Positions 10,031 through 23,802 of a DNA stretch of 64,000 bases are shown here, in pieces (position 1 is the stretch's first letter; each line of letters begins with the position of its first letter). The stretch is from Semisulcospira habei. Its lineage: Eukaryota > Mollusca > Gastropoda > Semisulcospiridae. The position numbers were made by a program, and so were the translations under genes. The stretch is taken from positions 166,370,976 to 166,434,975 of the forward strand of contig BTPG01000007.1 of NCBI GenBank assembly GCA_036245525.1, given 5' to 3'. The notes below the pieces were generated by a model that worked only from the letters and a program-made list of their open reading frames with translations, made no database searches and was not told where the DNA came from.

Positions 10031-10255
10031 TTAACCCGTTTAGTGCCAACTGACGCAGACAGAGTTTCTGCTATGATTTTCGATAATTCAAGACCAAACA
10101 AAAATAGATGTGTCAGAAACATGGGTTCAAAGTGGTGTCAGCAAGAGGTATCGATCCTCATGAGCCCCCGCAACTGCGGGGGCTCATGAGTATCTATACC
10201 TCTTGCAGTTGCGGGGTGGTGTCCACAGTTTCTCGGCACTGAACAGGCCACTTAA
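10031..10255. mobile_element. Complete group C TTAA element (217 bp)
   Basis: TTAA at 10031-10034 and 10252-10255 encloses 10035-10251. Termini are CCCGTTTAGTGCC and GGCACTGAACAGG (imperfect inverted). The centre is a 66-bp hairpin (10141-10206), GCAAGAGGTATCGATCCTC to TACCTCTTGC. This copy defines the group: TTAA, short inverted ends, unpaired arms, strong central hairpin. Confidence 0.85.
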
Positions 10256-10419
10256 AAATTTGAATGCAGACAAAATGTTAATGCACGTCATTTACATATA
10301 GCAGAAATGAAAGTCTTGTAATCCGGGACAATTCCCCGACGGCATACGATTTACGGTTTGCCGAATGCTTCTGCCGGACCGAGCCAACCTAGTGATATTA
10401 TGGTGACGGCATGCGACAA

Positions 10420-10480
10420 TTGCAAGAAGCATTGATTCTCAAGAGCCCCTGCAACTGCAGGTGGTCTAGAGAATCTCAGT
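10420..10480. mobile_element. Degenerate group C hairpin
   Basis: GCAAGAAGCATTGATTCTC, then CCCCTGCAACTGCAGG, then GAGAATCTCAGTATGCC: a decayed stem of the same design. Confidence 0.55.
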
Positions 10481-11129
10481 ATGCCCTCTTTCAGTCTCAC
10501 GGCTAGATAGCTGAAACCCGTTTTTTTTGCCCCATAACTGCGTTTCTCAGGGCTGGTCAGTCATTGCCCGGCGGTTGAAGCTACCAAAGTGGCTACGAGG
10601 CTACGCTATACTCTTGGAAGCTGCTTCCCGAAATCCGAGGTCTAGAGAACGTATGCCTCATGCAAAATCAGTGGGCATGACTTTGACATCTGAGTCAGTT
10701 TTTCAAACTGGTGGGTGAAGCGAAATTGAGTTCTCATTGAGAGCAGGTGACGCAGAAGCTTATAACGCCGCCGGCCAGCAGTAGCGCGCCACACCGGCAT
10801 CAGTCGCTGCAAGCGCGCAACCGCAGTCGGTCAGAAGTAAGCGCTACTAATTGCGGTGGAGGGGTGACAGACGGACGGCAAGGGATGACCCCACTGGTTG
10901 TCTCCCTCCATTCTCTACTGCTCATTAGCGAATCGAGGGAGACAACCAGTGTGAGGATGATCGGTTCCTCGGACAGATCAGGTACCTCTTGAGAGGTGTT
11001 TCAGGGGCAGATTTGGGGGGGTGGGTGGGGGGGGGGGGGATTCCTAGGGGTTCCGGAACCCGCCCCATCCTCCAGGACAAAAATTCGTTAAACTGCTATA
11101 TGGTATAAACTGCTATATGCTATATGCTT
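10481..11129. other. Mostly unassigned, with one group J hairpin
   Basis: Besides the hairpin at 10892-10951 there is a G-rich tract (11016-11040) next to a partial CAGGGGCAG end similar to the hAT-like element at 38065. No gene seen. Confidence 0.4.
10892..10951. repeat. Group J hairpin
   Basis: Arms CACTGGTTGTCTCCCTC and GAGGGAGACAACCAGTG are perfect inverted repeats around a 26-bp loop. Relatives lie at 24818-24887, 56257-56290 and 56606-56641. Confidence 0.8.
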
Positions 11130-11413
11130 CGGGGGTTCTTTCTCCGGGTACTCCGGCTCTTCCTCCCCCTCCACTTTGGTATCAGCTTCAGCCCACTTAA
11201 TCAAATTTCAAATACAAACGATTTTGAATTTCCAAAAACTTCAGTAGCTCGCTTGAGCTTGCCCTTAGCACCACGTGAATGTTCTGTGTTCAGTTACGTA
11301 CAGTGTGTGAGTGAATGCGCGTGACGGATTCACGTGAGCGTGCTTGTTGGGTTCAGTTCGCGGCTGCGCTTTGAGCCAATTTTCAATTGGGATAAAGCGC
11401 CTATTTAATGCGC

Positions 11414-11467
<54 letters not shown>
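11130..11467 (+). mobile_element. SINE copy, 5'-truncated, (ATT)n tail
   Basis: The body matches the reverse complement of the tRNA-SINE at 23803-24230: CTTTCTCCGGGTACTCCGGC, the CACTTTGGTATCAGC block, CACGTGAATGTTCTGTG. The tRNA-like head is missing. The 3' end is GCGCTTTGAG...AAAGCGCC, then (ATT)n from about 11416. Confidence 0.8.
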
Positions 11468-11468
<1 letters not shown>

Positions 11469-12610
11469 ATCTGGGGTTGGGGAGCGAAAGAATAGCCTTT
11501 ACTGTCCTTCCCTTATTCCCACATTCATTCATTCCGAGCAGCTCACCCATCCACCAATCCATCCGTCAATTCTTCTGTCCGGTATTCACGCCGGCATCCG
11601 TCTGACCGTCCGTCCGTCCATCCATCCATCCAACCGACCACCCCCCCCCCCTCCATCCTTCCGGATTCGCTCCTGCATTGAGCTAATACAGGTTTCGTTT
11701 GGCATCCTACATATACCCGCAGGACAGATAGGGCGAGGTGCTATACATATGGGTCCGCAGGATAGGGCGAGGTACACTAACTTAACGTTGCTTTCCGCGC
11801 TTTGTCCAGACCGCATGGTTTACCAAGCGTGCAACTGAGGGGCAATGCCGCAGAAGTCTTGGAATCAGCGGCCTCACGCGAGGCGGTCATTACGGCCAAC
11901 ACTTCAGAACCGCGGCAGCCATCGCGTGCGCTAAATTTCTGTGTTGTGAGGAATGTCGGTGGTGTCCATTTGGAAATATTAGATTTTGTGATCAGCTACT
12001 GATCGGTTTTACTTTGGAATACAATGGCTGATGGAGTTTTCCTGCGTTAACAAGATTAGAAACCGTCACAGCATTGTGTTCTTTAGCCTCCGGTACGGCT
12101 TAATCGGATTGCATTAAAGGTTTGTTTGCCTAGTATACGCTGGTAAAAGGTAACACACTGGTAACGATTTTGAGTAATGTAACCTCAGAGGTAACTTGTT
12201 TTTGTGTAGATTTTAGTTTGAATGAGAGAATACTTGGTGACGGATATTAAAAATTTATTTTTTTAGAAGGGGGGTGGGGGGGGGGGGGGGCGTCATTTCA
12301 CTCAATTCATAAGAATTTATTTGATTCCAACGGACACTACTGACAAACGGTTTAATTCACAGAACGAGAATTGTACAGCTTGACGCAAGTTAGGGACTTT
12401 ACAACACTGGCGTGGATATACCGATAGCTGTTTCAGTATCTATTTTGTTTTGTGATTTTAGACCTTACGGCTCTAAGGTCTTCGTGAGACTATAGAGTGT
12501 GAGCGCCCTAGAAGCGTGGAACAGACTTCAGGACATTTCTTTTGGGCTTTCCAAAGATGCTACAAGAATTTTGAAAGTAAACACTTATAAGGTAAGAATT
12601 TAAATGTAAG
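11468..12610. other. Unassigned with short simple repeats
   Basis: Contains CATC/GTCC-rich simple sequence (about 11516-11660), a short duplicated GGGCGAGGT(G/A) segment (about 11729-11775), a 17-bp G run (about 12271) and a group H-like hairpin at about 12454-12511 (GTGATTTTAGACCTTACGG). No coding signal. Confidence 0.4.
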
Positions 12611-12824
12611 TTAACTCATTCTACCCCAACACCGAAATCCCCAAATGTTGCCATTGTCCTCTGAAGACAGCATTGCCTTGCAGGACACAGATCGACCATG
12701 ATAGTTCAAGGGTGATGCCAGAATAGCTTGGCGCCCATAGGCGCCAAGCTATTCTGGCATCACCCTTGAACTATCATGGTCGATCCTTATCTTACTGTGG
12801 TGTGTCTGGGGTAGAAAGAGTTAA
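12611..12824. mobile_element. Group A TTAA element
   Basis: TTAA at 12611-12614 and 12821-12824 flanks 206 bp. Ends are CTCATTCTACCCC and GGGGTAGAAAGAG. A near-perfect central palindrome of about 57 bp per arm contains AGTTCAAGGGTGATGCCAG and GCTTGGCGCC. Orientation is opposite to the copy at 16396. Confidence 0.9.
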
Positions 12825-12973
12825 AGAAAAGCAAAGTAGTTTACTTATTGCAGGTGATAGTTTTACGTTGTTTTTTTAAAAAATTATTTATATGTTTATT
12901 TGTTTTTATCCGCTGCTAAAGTAAACCACTCACGGCCAGTGATCGCGGCCGGATTTCGTTTCTAAAATCTTTG

Positions 12974-13186
12974 TTAACCCATTTAACCCCAAGGGCGCGT
13001 TTCTCAAATTTTGGAGGTATCATCTAACGACTATGTACCAGTTGCAGGAGACAGATCGACCATGACAATTCAAGGGTAGTGCCAGACTAGCTTGGCGCCC
13101 TCAGGCGCCAAGCTAAGCTGGCACTACCCTTGAATGATCGTGGTCGATCTATTTATTGCTGTACGGCGCCGGGCCTAATGGAGTAA
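12974..13186. mobile_element. Group B TTAA element
   Basis: Left TTAA at 12974-12977, then CCCATTTAACCCC. The centre is a palindrome with AATTCAAGGGTAGTGCCAG and GCTTGGCGCC. The right TTAA has mutated (about 13183). Confidence 0.8.
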
Positions 13187-13237
13187 TTCATCGCCAAACA
13201 ACGTTGGCCGTCCGAGGCACACGGATACAGAGTAGTG

Positions 13238-13292
13238 TCAGCAAGATGCGCCCCTGCAACTGCGAGGCGGAATCTGTGTCTTGCTGTTGGAT
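13238..13292. mobile_element. Degenerate group C hairpin
   Basis: GCAAGATGCGCCCCTGCAAC through ATCTGTGTCTTGC. Part of the stem has been lost. Confidence 0.5.
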
Positions 13293-13317
13293 CGTGTTCC
13301 GTTTTTCTCGGTAGTAA

Positions 13318-13577
13318 AGAAGTTGCTTACTATCGCTCATACCCCCACCCCCCACACTTTGGTACCGGTTTCAGGCCACTTTACAAATTTCAAATACAAG
13401 CGATCAAAAATCTCTGTAACTTCAGTAGCTGAACTGGCCCTTCGTCTGTTTTGTACTGTGTTTGTCTTAAATGGCGTAAATCCGTGTCTGTTACGTGAGT
13501 GTGCGTGTTGGATTTCAGTTCGCGGCGCTTTGAGTCGATTCGCCCAAAAATTGAGAAAAAGCGCCTATATAATAACG

Positions 13578-13640
<63 letters not shown>
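13318..13640 (+). mobile_element. SINE copy, 5'-truncated, long (ATT)n tail
   Basis: Same body as 11130-11467 (CACTTTGGTACCGGTTTCAG, AATTTCAAATACAAGCGATC), ending GGCGCTTTGAGTC...AAAAGCGCC and an (ATT)n tail of about 60 bp (13579-13640). Confidence 0.75.
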
Positions 13641-13702
13641 GTCGAGACAGATGTTACTCACAAACCAGATAGGTGAGGCTAGCGCTGGCAGAATTGTCAG
13701 TA

Positions 13703-13884
13703 CTCAAACCAAGGGGAATCACAGCGCTGGACAGACAACAGTTAGATCCCCTGCCCCCCCGCCTATCAGGCACCCAATTCTATACCTGCGTATTTCTCTG
13801 TGGGCTGGCGATTGGGTGCCTGATAGGCGGGGGCAGGGGATCTAACTGTTGTCTGTCCAGCGCTGTGATTCCCCTTGGTTTGAG
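13703..13884. repeat. Long inverted repeat, 74-76 bp arms, 32-bp loop
   Basis: Arms 13703-13778 and 13811-13884 are complementary apart from two extra C residues in the left arm. Ends are CTCAAACCAAGGGGAATCAC and its complement. Not related in sequence to groups A-K. It could be a foldback element or a hairpin RNA source. Confidence 0.85.
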
Positions 13885-13949
13885 ACAGATGTTAGTTGTT
13901 TGTCCACACGTCCATTCAGTATTCATCCAATGTTGGTTTGCTTGCTCGT

Positions 13950-14032
13950 CATCCGTCCATCCATCCGTGCATCCATACATCCGACGGTTATCATCCATCC
14001 ATCCATCCATCCATCCATCCATCCATCCATCT
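13950..14032. repeat. (CATC)n microsatellite
   Basis: Imperfect then perfect CATC/ATCC tetranucleotide repeats. Confidence 0.9.
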
Positions 14033-14440
14033 GTTCCTCACTTCTGTTTTTTTTCATTACTAACCGCCGCTGGGGTTGGCTTCTTGCATGCTGTTCTGTG
14101 ATTTTGGACCTTCGCAAAATCGCAGACGAGCGCACTATTGATTTGCTGACTTGGCGTGACTAATCAGGCCCGATTAAAGCAACCTTTTCGCAACAGTCCG
14201 TTTCTGTTTCAACCCGATAAGGATTAGAAATAGCCTTTAGCTTAACGCAGTTTAAGAGGGCCCCGCATCAGCAGCCGCGGAAGTGTCGCACAGCGTTGCC
14301 ACCGGCAACGCCAGGCCACACTCGTGACTTTCGCAGCTATTGATGCGGGACGCCTTGAATGAGTTGAACCCGCTACACCGCCAGCAGCTAGGAACAATAT
14401 CTTCTCGGATAACTGCGGATAAAATACACGGATGAGGCCA
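14033..14440. other. Unassigned
   Basis: No coding or repeat signal beyond a GTGATTTTGGACCTTCGC fragment of group H (about 14099). Confidence 0.35.
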
Positions 14441-14506
14441 GCAAGAGGCATAGATCCTCATGAGCCCCCGCAACTGCGGGGGCTCACGAGGATCTATGCC
14501 TCTTGC
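14441..14506. mobile_element. Group C hairpin
   Basis: 66-bp stem, GCAAGAGGCATAGATCCTC to GATCTATGCCTCTTGC, with one mismatch. A CTGGCACTGAATAAGG end near 14537-14552 fits a degraded right terminus. Confidence 0.8.
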
Positions 14507-14685
14507 ATTCGGGTGTCTGAAATTGATCGCTGTGCTCTGGCACTGAATAAGGTTATATCGATAGGTTTGGGCCGCAAACGAGCGTTTAATAGAGAGAAGT
14601 TGTCAAGTTGATGTTTCGACCAGCATGAGTTCTAAAGGCTTCGAAATCGAAATGTTCCTCCGAGACTGTGGTTTTTGTTTTGTGG

Positions 14686-14728
14686 GAGGTGGGGGGGGGG
14701 GGGTAGAGTAAAGTGAGAGAGGCAGTGG

Positions 14729-14814
<86 letters not shown>

Positions 14815-14859
14815 GGGGGGGGGGAGAGAGAGAAATGAAAAGTGTGTGTGTGTGTGTGT

Positions 14860-14895
<36 letters not shown>
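14686..14895. repeat. (GA)n and (TG)n microsatellites
   Basis: Short G run, (GA)n 14731-14810, G run, then (TG)n about 14841-14890. Confidence 0.95.
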
Positions 14896-14897
<2 letters not shown>

Positions 14898-14997
14898 AAG
14901 AGAAATGAAATGAAATGAAAGGAAACTTTATTTTCCAAGGATAAAAGAATAGGTGCGCAGACCTTTTTTCATTCTTGTCCTTGCTCCAAACTACATG

Positions 14998-15085
<88 letters not shown>

Positions 15086-15170
15086 GCACGCCGGCACGCA
15101 CAAGCGCGCTCGCCGGCACGCACACGCGCTTGCACACACACATACACGCACGCACAGACACACACACACA
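14896..15170. repeat. Retroposon-like tail and (CA)n microsatellite
   Basis: 14896-15000 carries (TGAAA)n and ACTTTATTTTCCAAGG. On the minus strand this reads as an AATAAA-bearing 3' end. A very similar piece lies between microsatellites at 18733-18872. (CA)n with CGCA variants follows at 15000-15168. Confidence 0.7.
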
Positions 15171-15477
15171 TTAGTACGTAAATCAGAGGTAGGTCAGACC
15201 CCGCTATGTCTCAAACATTGGATTAAAGGCCCGGACAAACGTGGTATCGTAATGTATGTCCGGGGCCTTCAACCAACGCCGGCGTCAGACGAAGCACAGT
15301 CCCGACCTACGACTGGCTAATATGCATTATACACGGTTCATGAAAAAACAACTACATAATAAACACATACATATACACTGCATACTGTTAAGACTACATC
15401 TAGTACATTGAACGCCAAACTGTAAGCATAAACGTCAAGATTATCTAGACGTTTTACTTCCTCCTGACTCTAACCAA

Positions 15478-18986
<3,509 letters not shown>

Positions 18987-19149
18987 AGTAGGTAAATGTG
19001 CTTCTATAAATACAGATTTATGCAAGACCTTTTGGTCTCATAGATTTATACAAGTTTGTACATGGCATGTTGACAGTCAAGCGTTTTGCACATTCGGATT
19101 GTTACAACTCATAATTTCCTTCCACCAACAGCTTGACTGAATGAGAAAG

Positions 19150-19213
<64 letters not shown>
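19150..19213. repeat. (AAT)n microsatellite
   Basis: Perfect AAT/TAA trinucleotide array of about 63 bp. Confidence 0.95.
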
Positions 19214-19403
19214 GCTACATGATGCTGACAATTTACTGATACTGACAGAGTAGAACGTGTTTTCAGCATCCCTTTTTTTTTTTTTTTTTTTTTGGGGGGG
19301 GGGGGGGGGGGACAAGAAAAAAGTGGTCTTAACCGACAGGTGCTCTGTCAATAGAAGTCTCGACGGGCGAAAAGTGTCACCTGTCATTAAAGACCATCAT
19401 TTA

Positions 19404-19512
19404 GGTGGCTACAGCCAGGGTTAGGGTTGGTGGCTACAGCCAGGGTTAGGGTTAGTGGCTACAGCCAGGGTTAGGGTTAGTGGCTACAGCCAGGGTTAGG
19501 GTTAGTGGCTAC
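19404..19512. repeat. 25-bp minisatellite carrying TTAGGG-like motifs
   Basis: About four copies of TGGCTACAGCCAGGGTTAGG plus GTTAG, period 25 bp, inside the loop of the group K hairpin. Confidence 0.85.
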
Positions 19513-19532
19513 AGCCACCTAAATGGTGGTCT

Positions 19533-19746
19533 TTAACTCATTCTACCCCAGACACACCACAGCAAGATAAAGATCGACCATAATAGTTCAAGGGTGATGC
19601 CAGAATAGCTTGGCGCCCATGGGCGCCAAGCTATTCTGGCATCACCCTTGAACTATCATGGTCGATCTGTGTCCTGCACTGCAATGCAGTCTTCAGAGGA
19701 CAACGGCAAAATTGAAGGATTTCGGTGTTGGGGTAGAATGAGTTAA
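19533..19746. mobile_element. Group A TTAA element nested in a group K element
   Basis: TTAA at 19533-19536 and 19743-19746 around 206 bp. The joined flanks read GGTCTTTAATGACAGG, matching uninterrupted group K copies (GGTCTTCAATGACAGG at about 8300). Confidence 0.92.
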
Positions 19747-20086
19747 TGACAGGTTATCTCTCACAAGCGTGTTTGCTCAAAACAGGTTCTAATGCATTAA
19801 AGTGTTTTGTCTTTGTCTCCACGGTGAACCAAAGGCCAACATTGGCCTGAGGACCTTTTGAATACCAGATATTCAAAGTGTGTCTGGCCGTTTCCTCTGG
19901 CGTATTCCTGCACTGGTCTCTTTGAAGCTGATATCGGGAAATGACGGAATTGCTTTCGGGTGTACATGTTACCGATAATGCTGATAGAACGTCGTCATTA
20001 CTGTGATTAGTTTTGCTGCAACGGCGGCATTCTGGCTGCACTAAACAATGATGCAGGAAGATTTTTTTTTTTTTTTTTCATTGGGT

Positions 20087-20586
20087 GGGGGGTGAGGATC
20101 ACACTGATGCGCTCCTTAGTCATCTCAGTGTTGTTGTATGCCTGCGAGTCATGGACCCTCACAGCAGACCTAGAAAAGAGGATACAAGCCACTGAAATGA
20201 GATGTTTTCGAAGGCTGCTTGGCATCTCATACAGAGATCACATCACAAACGAGGAAGTGGGAAGCAGAATCACTCGGAGCCATCGGGCCCTATGAAGACT
20301 TATTAGCCATTGTGAGAAAACGCAAACTGAAGTGGTATGGGCATGTCACGCGTTCAGCAGGGCTTGCCAAAATCCTGCAAGGCACTGTGCAAGGAGGACG
20401 AAGGAGAGGAAGACAGAGGAAAAGATGGGAGGACAATATCTCAGAGTGGACAGGACTGAAGCTGGGCGATACGCTGAGAATGGTAGAGAACAGAGAGGAA
20501 TGGAGGGAGCTGGTTGTTAAGTCATCAGTGGTGCCCCAACGGTCGGCAAGACTACGGGATATAGATAGATAGATAGGGGGGTGAGG
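20087..20586 (+). mobile_element. 5'-truncated RTE-like LINE with 11-bp target duplication
   Basis: 20098-20575 is flanked by GGGGGGTGAGG (20087-20097, 20576-20586). It encodes only the C-terminal region of an RTE-type protein (ACESWTLTADLEKR, RKLKWYGHVTRS, QGGRRRGRQRKRWEDN), split by a frameshift near 20265, and ends in an (ATAG)n tail. It is a different family from the LINE at 2240-5492. Confidence 0.88.
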
Positions 20587-20724
20587 TGGGGGATGAGGGT
20601 GGGTGGGCGTGTGGATCGGTCATTGGGGTGATAAGGCTGGCGAAATTTCATCTTTCGAAGAATAAATACCACTCACTATATAAACCCCTTCTTCGTCCTC
20701 GATCACATTTAGTGCCATAAGACG

Positions 20725-20938
20725 TTAACTCATTCAACCCGACGCACGTATTTCCCAAAGTTTGGAGGCGTCATCTAACGACCATGCACCTGTTTCAGGA
20801 GATGGATCGACCATGATAATTCAAGGGTAGTGCCAGATTAGCTTGGCGCCTGTCGGCGCCAAGCTAATCTGGCACTACCCTTGAATTATCATGGTCCACC
20901 CATCTCCTGCTGTAGTGCGTCAGGGCTGAATGGGTTAA
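20725..20938. mobile_element. Group B TTAA element
   Basis: TTAA at 20725-20728 and 20935-20938 flanks 206 bp. Ends are CTCATTCAACCCG and GGCTGAATGGG. Central palindrome AATTCAAGGGTAGTGCCAG, GCTTGGCGCC and complement. Confidence 0.9.
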
Positions 20939-20960
20939 ACTCAAATCGAATGGAATGAAA

Positions 20961-21187
20961 ACCCCTCCACTGCCGAGACTGAAAAAAATTGGATACCACC
21001 CGTCTGCAAGAGGTATAGATCCTCATGAGCCCCCGCAGTTGCGGGGGCTCATGAGAATCTATGCCTCTTGCTGAAACCCCGTTCTCTCCACGTTCCGTTG
21101 ACGGCTGTGGGTCTTTGCCATTTAATTTACAGTGATGTCGACATTACACGTTGCGTCCTGCGTCCACTGGCAGCGACTAGAGGGTTA
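20961..21187. mobile_element. Group C element adjacent to group B
   Basis: Left end about ACCCCTCCACTGCCGAGAC. Hairpin 21006-21071 (GCAAGAGGTATAGATCCTC...CTCTTGC). The right end GCGACTAGAGGG abuts TTAA (21184-21187). Confidence 0.8.
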
Positions 21188-21564
21188 ATAATGGTAGGAA
21201 CCGTGCCGCTGTAGTTTCAGGCCGCGCTTAGGAGGAGATAATCACCCTAGGTGGCGCTAAGTGCTGGGAGAAGCCATGTTAAGGATGCGTTGTTGACCGG
21301 TCTACCTGATTGACTACTATATAAGTATGATTACGGCTCGGCCCCTTTGGCGCGGGGTCATTAGCAATGCTGCGAGGTGCGGGCAGGGAGACTGAAGTGT
21401 TTTTACGTGGTCGCCGCTTGACGTGCGTGACCCATTCTGCGCTGCAAAAGCCAATGTGTCCATATCATTTTAGAAAAGCGAGAATTTCTTTGCATAACAA
21501 TGTATAATCTGGGTAGCAGCATTCACATCTGCGCTGGCGCGAGCGTGTCGGTCGGTCGGTCGGT
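21188..21564. other. Unassigned
   Basis: No coding or repeat signal recognised. Confidence 0.35.
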
Positions 21565-21684
<120 letters not shown>

Positions 21685-21965
21685 TCAATGTCCGCACAAT
21701 GAATAGCACCCGCGACCAGACTGAAGAAAAATAAAAATGACGTAGACTACAGACAAAGAAACACTAATGAACCGTTACTCGAGTATGCTGGAGACCCTGG
21801 AATGAGTCTTCTTCAGTCAGCCACTACTACACGTCAAAATGGGTCGAAATGCCGTCGACAGAACACCACTGTAAATCAGTGGTGCCCACAGTACTTAGAA
21901 AATCAAACGGAACTTGGTTCAGCTGGGTCGCCTGGAGGGTGAAGTGGCATTGTTGGTGACTGATC

Positions 21966-22055
21966 ATAACCCTTTGGCTGTCGGTATAGCGGTTTTTGTC
22001 GTGGTGATTCCGGCAGGAATCATCGCGTCAAAAATCCGCTACCGACAGCACAACG
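21966..22055. mobile_element. Group D element, decayed right end
   Basis: ATAA, then CCCTTTGGCTGTCGGTA. Inner arms GATTCCGGCAGGAATC; CCGCTACCGACAGC on the right. Flanks are imperfect. Confidence 0.7.
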
Positions 22056-22446
22056 CAATATCTCCTTTTTACATGTCATACAATAACGCAGGACAAAAGG
22101 GCTGACTTGAATTATGACGTTTTAATGTCGTAAAATGAAAGACTTTTCTGCTCATCTTCTCCTTTGTACGCAGGAGAGTTCCTTCCGGTACGTCCAAGAG
22201 GCAGTGGAAATCCTCTGCTACGTGTAAACTACTCACATGGATTGTGAAAAGAGGGGTAGAAAAGTCGTAGTTGAGGCAAGACAACATTGAGAACCCGTTG
22301 CACCAGCGAATATTAGCAGTCAAAGCCTGCCATGGAACAGACCGCTTTTAGCCCATATCATACTGAGGATAAAAGCTTCAAATCTGTACACTGCCATATG
22401 CAGGCTACATTATAGTACTTACAGATAAGGATACAGGCCAATGGCT

Positions 22447-22526
22447 TTAGTTCAAGGGTAGTGCCAGAATAGCTTGGCGCCTAGAGGCGCCAAGCTATTC
22501 TGGCACTACCCTTGAACTATTTTATT
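22447..22526. mobile_element. Group A/B palindrome core
   Basis: Perfect inverted core TTTAGTTCAAGGGTAGTGCC and complement, with the tip GGCGCCTAGAGGCGCC. Outer arms are missing or unrecognisable. Confidence 0.8.
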
Positions 22527-22998
22527 CAAACTTATTTCACACAATGGTGTATTCCGAATGACAAGGGTTAAACATGATAATTTATTCTGTGCACATAAAT
22601 ACCGATACTGAACATACAACAGGTTTCTTTATGCGTCAGGGAAGGACATGTCCGGTGGAATGGGCACATACAGACATTAGAATCTGGTCTGAATGCGAGG
22701 CACGGCTGCTAAGTGTACTTATGTGGATACCTAGAAATCTCCGCGGAACATTTAAGAGGTAACAGACAGTAATACACAGTCAGCAGGCTGCAACATTACA
22801 TGTTCCGTTCAGCCTTCAGACGGTAAAAGGATATGCGGATTGCCGTCATGATACTTCTAGTATGGTAGATAGCTAAGCGCCTCTAGGTTTCAACAGTACA
22901 TGTATGCCATTTTTTAAAAAAACAATTATTAAAAATTAAAAAAAAACAACCACACACACCCTAATTTATTACTGACAGCCTGACATGCGTCAGCAAGA
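22527..22998. other. Unassigned
   Basis: AT-rich, no gene or clear repeat. Confidence 0.35.
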
Positions 22999-23085
22999 TT
23001 ACGATCGACCATAACAGTTCAAAGGTGGTGCGGTGCCACTGGCACCACCCTTGAACTGTTATGGTCGATCTGTTGTCTGTAGGGA
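22999..23085. mobile_element. Group B hairpin with shortened core
   Basis: GATCGACCATAACAGTTCAA, then GGTGGTGC, GGTGCCACTGGCACC, and the complementary arm to GGTCGATC. The usual AGCTTGGCGCC tip is absent. Confidence 0.75.
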
Positions 23086-23690
23086 TTAATGTTCCGTCTT
23101 TAAGTGTGCCGAACATACTGCGGAAAATAAAATTTTACATAATCCTCCTTGTTTGCAAGGGGACAAAACTCGTTCCTGCCAATGCCAACAATATTATTTT
23201 AGTTGCCGCGGCAGTTCTTGTTTGAATACATTCCGCGGAAAGGAAGGGCTGGGTTCACTGCCGAAAGTTAAGCCGGAATTAGGTACAATTTGCAGAATGT
23301 TCGGCGCGCTATAAGCCTCCAAAGAGCAGTTTCAACTGCCTGAGATTACGAGTAATGCAAATCAGTCGCCTGTACGTCATGATTTGACAACAGACAGATA
23401 ACTTAAAATGCCACGAAACGTATATATCAGACAGCAATTGTCTGCAAAGGTATACTTGTGAACACTTGTGTAGACGCGTTGTTTTCTAGGGTAGTGTCTG
23501 ATTAGCCTGGCGCTTGTGCGCCGAACAAATCTGGCAAAACTCTGAACTTCACTATCATGTTAGTGGAGGCATAAAAATACCTCCAAACCTCATACTCTAA
23601 TTATGTGTTCTTTTGAAGTTTGTGTTTTTATCAGTAGCGTATGGAATTCTTTTTCCTTTTTGGACCGTGCAAAAGGGACAAGAAGATATT
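23086..23690. other. Unassigned, with a decayed group B core
   Basis: A GGTAGTGTCTGATTAGCCTGG remnant at about 23490-23550 is the only recognisable repeat. Confidence 0.4.
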
Positions 23691-23801
23691 TTAACTCATT
23701 CTGCCCGCGACACACCACAGCAAGATATGGCTCCACCATGATGGTCGAGCTGTCTCCTGAATTGTAATGCAGTCCTCAGAGGATAACTCCAAAATGTTGG
23801 T
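23691..23801. mobile_element. Group A element, core deleted and right end cut by a SINE tail
   Basis: TTAA (23691-23694), CTCATTCTGCCCG, then outer arms only. The palindromic core between CCACCATGAT and GGTCGAG is gone. The right end stops at the (ATT)n tail of the SINE. Confidence 0.75.
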
Positions 23802-23802
23802 A

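Larger units (their letters stand above)
19270..19795. mobile_element. Group K element with internal minisatellite and nested group A element
   Basis: Starts with poly-T/poly-G (19270-19311) and contains GAAAAGTGTCACCTGTC. It then has a hairpin whose arms (AAAGACCATCATTTAGGTGG and complement) are held apart by a minisatellite (19404-19512). The group A element at 19537-19742 is inserted at TTAA. The remainder, AATGACAGG to CAGGTTCT, follows. Confidence 0.75.

Noticed and set aside
14632..15174. His-Thr, Cys-Val, Ser-Leu and Arg-Glu repeat proteins (also at 15441, 18510, 21470, 29580, 31862, 32272, 35288, 43000, 44224, 50558, 58320)
   Set aside because: They are dinucleotide microsatellites read through, not genes.
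19404..19512. Telomere or interstitial telomeric tract
   Set aside because: TTAGGG hexamers occur only as part of a 25-bp unit, four times, within a transposon hairpin.
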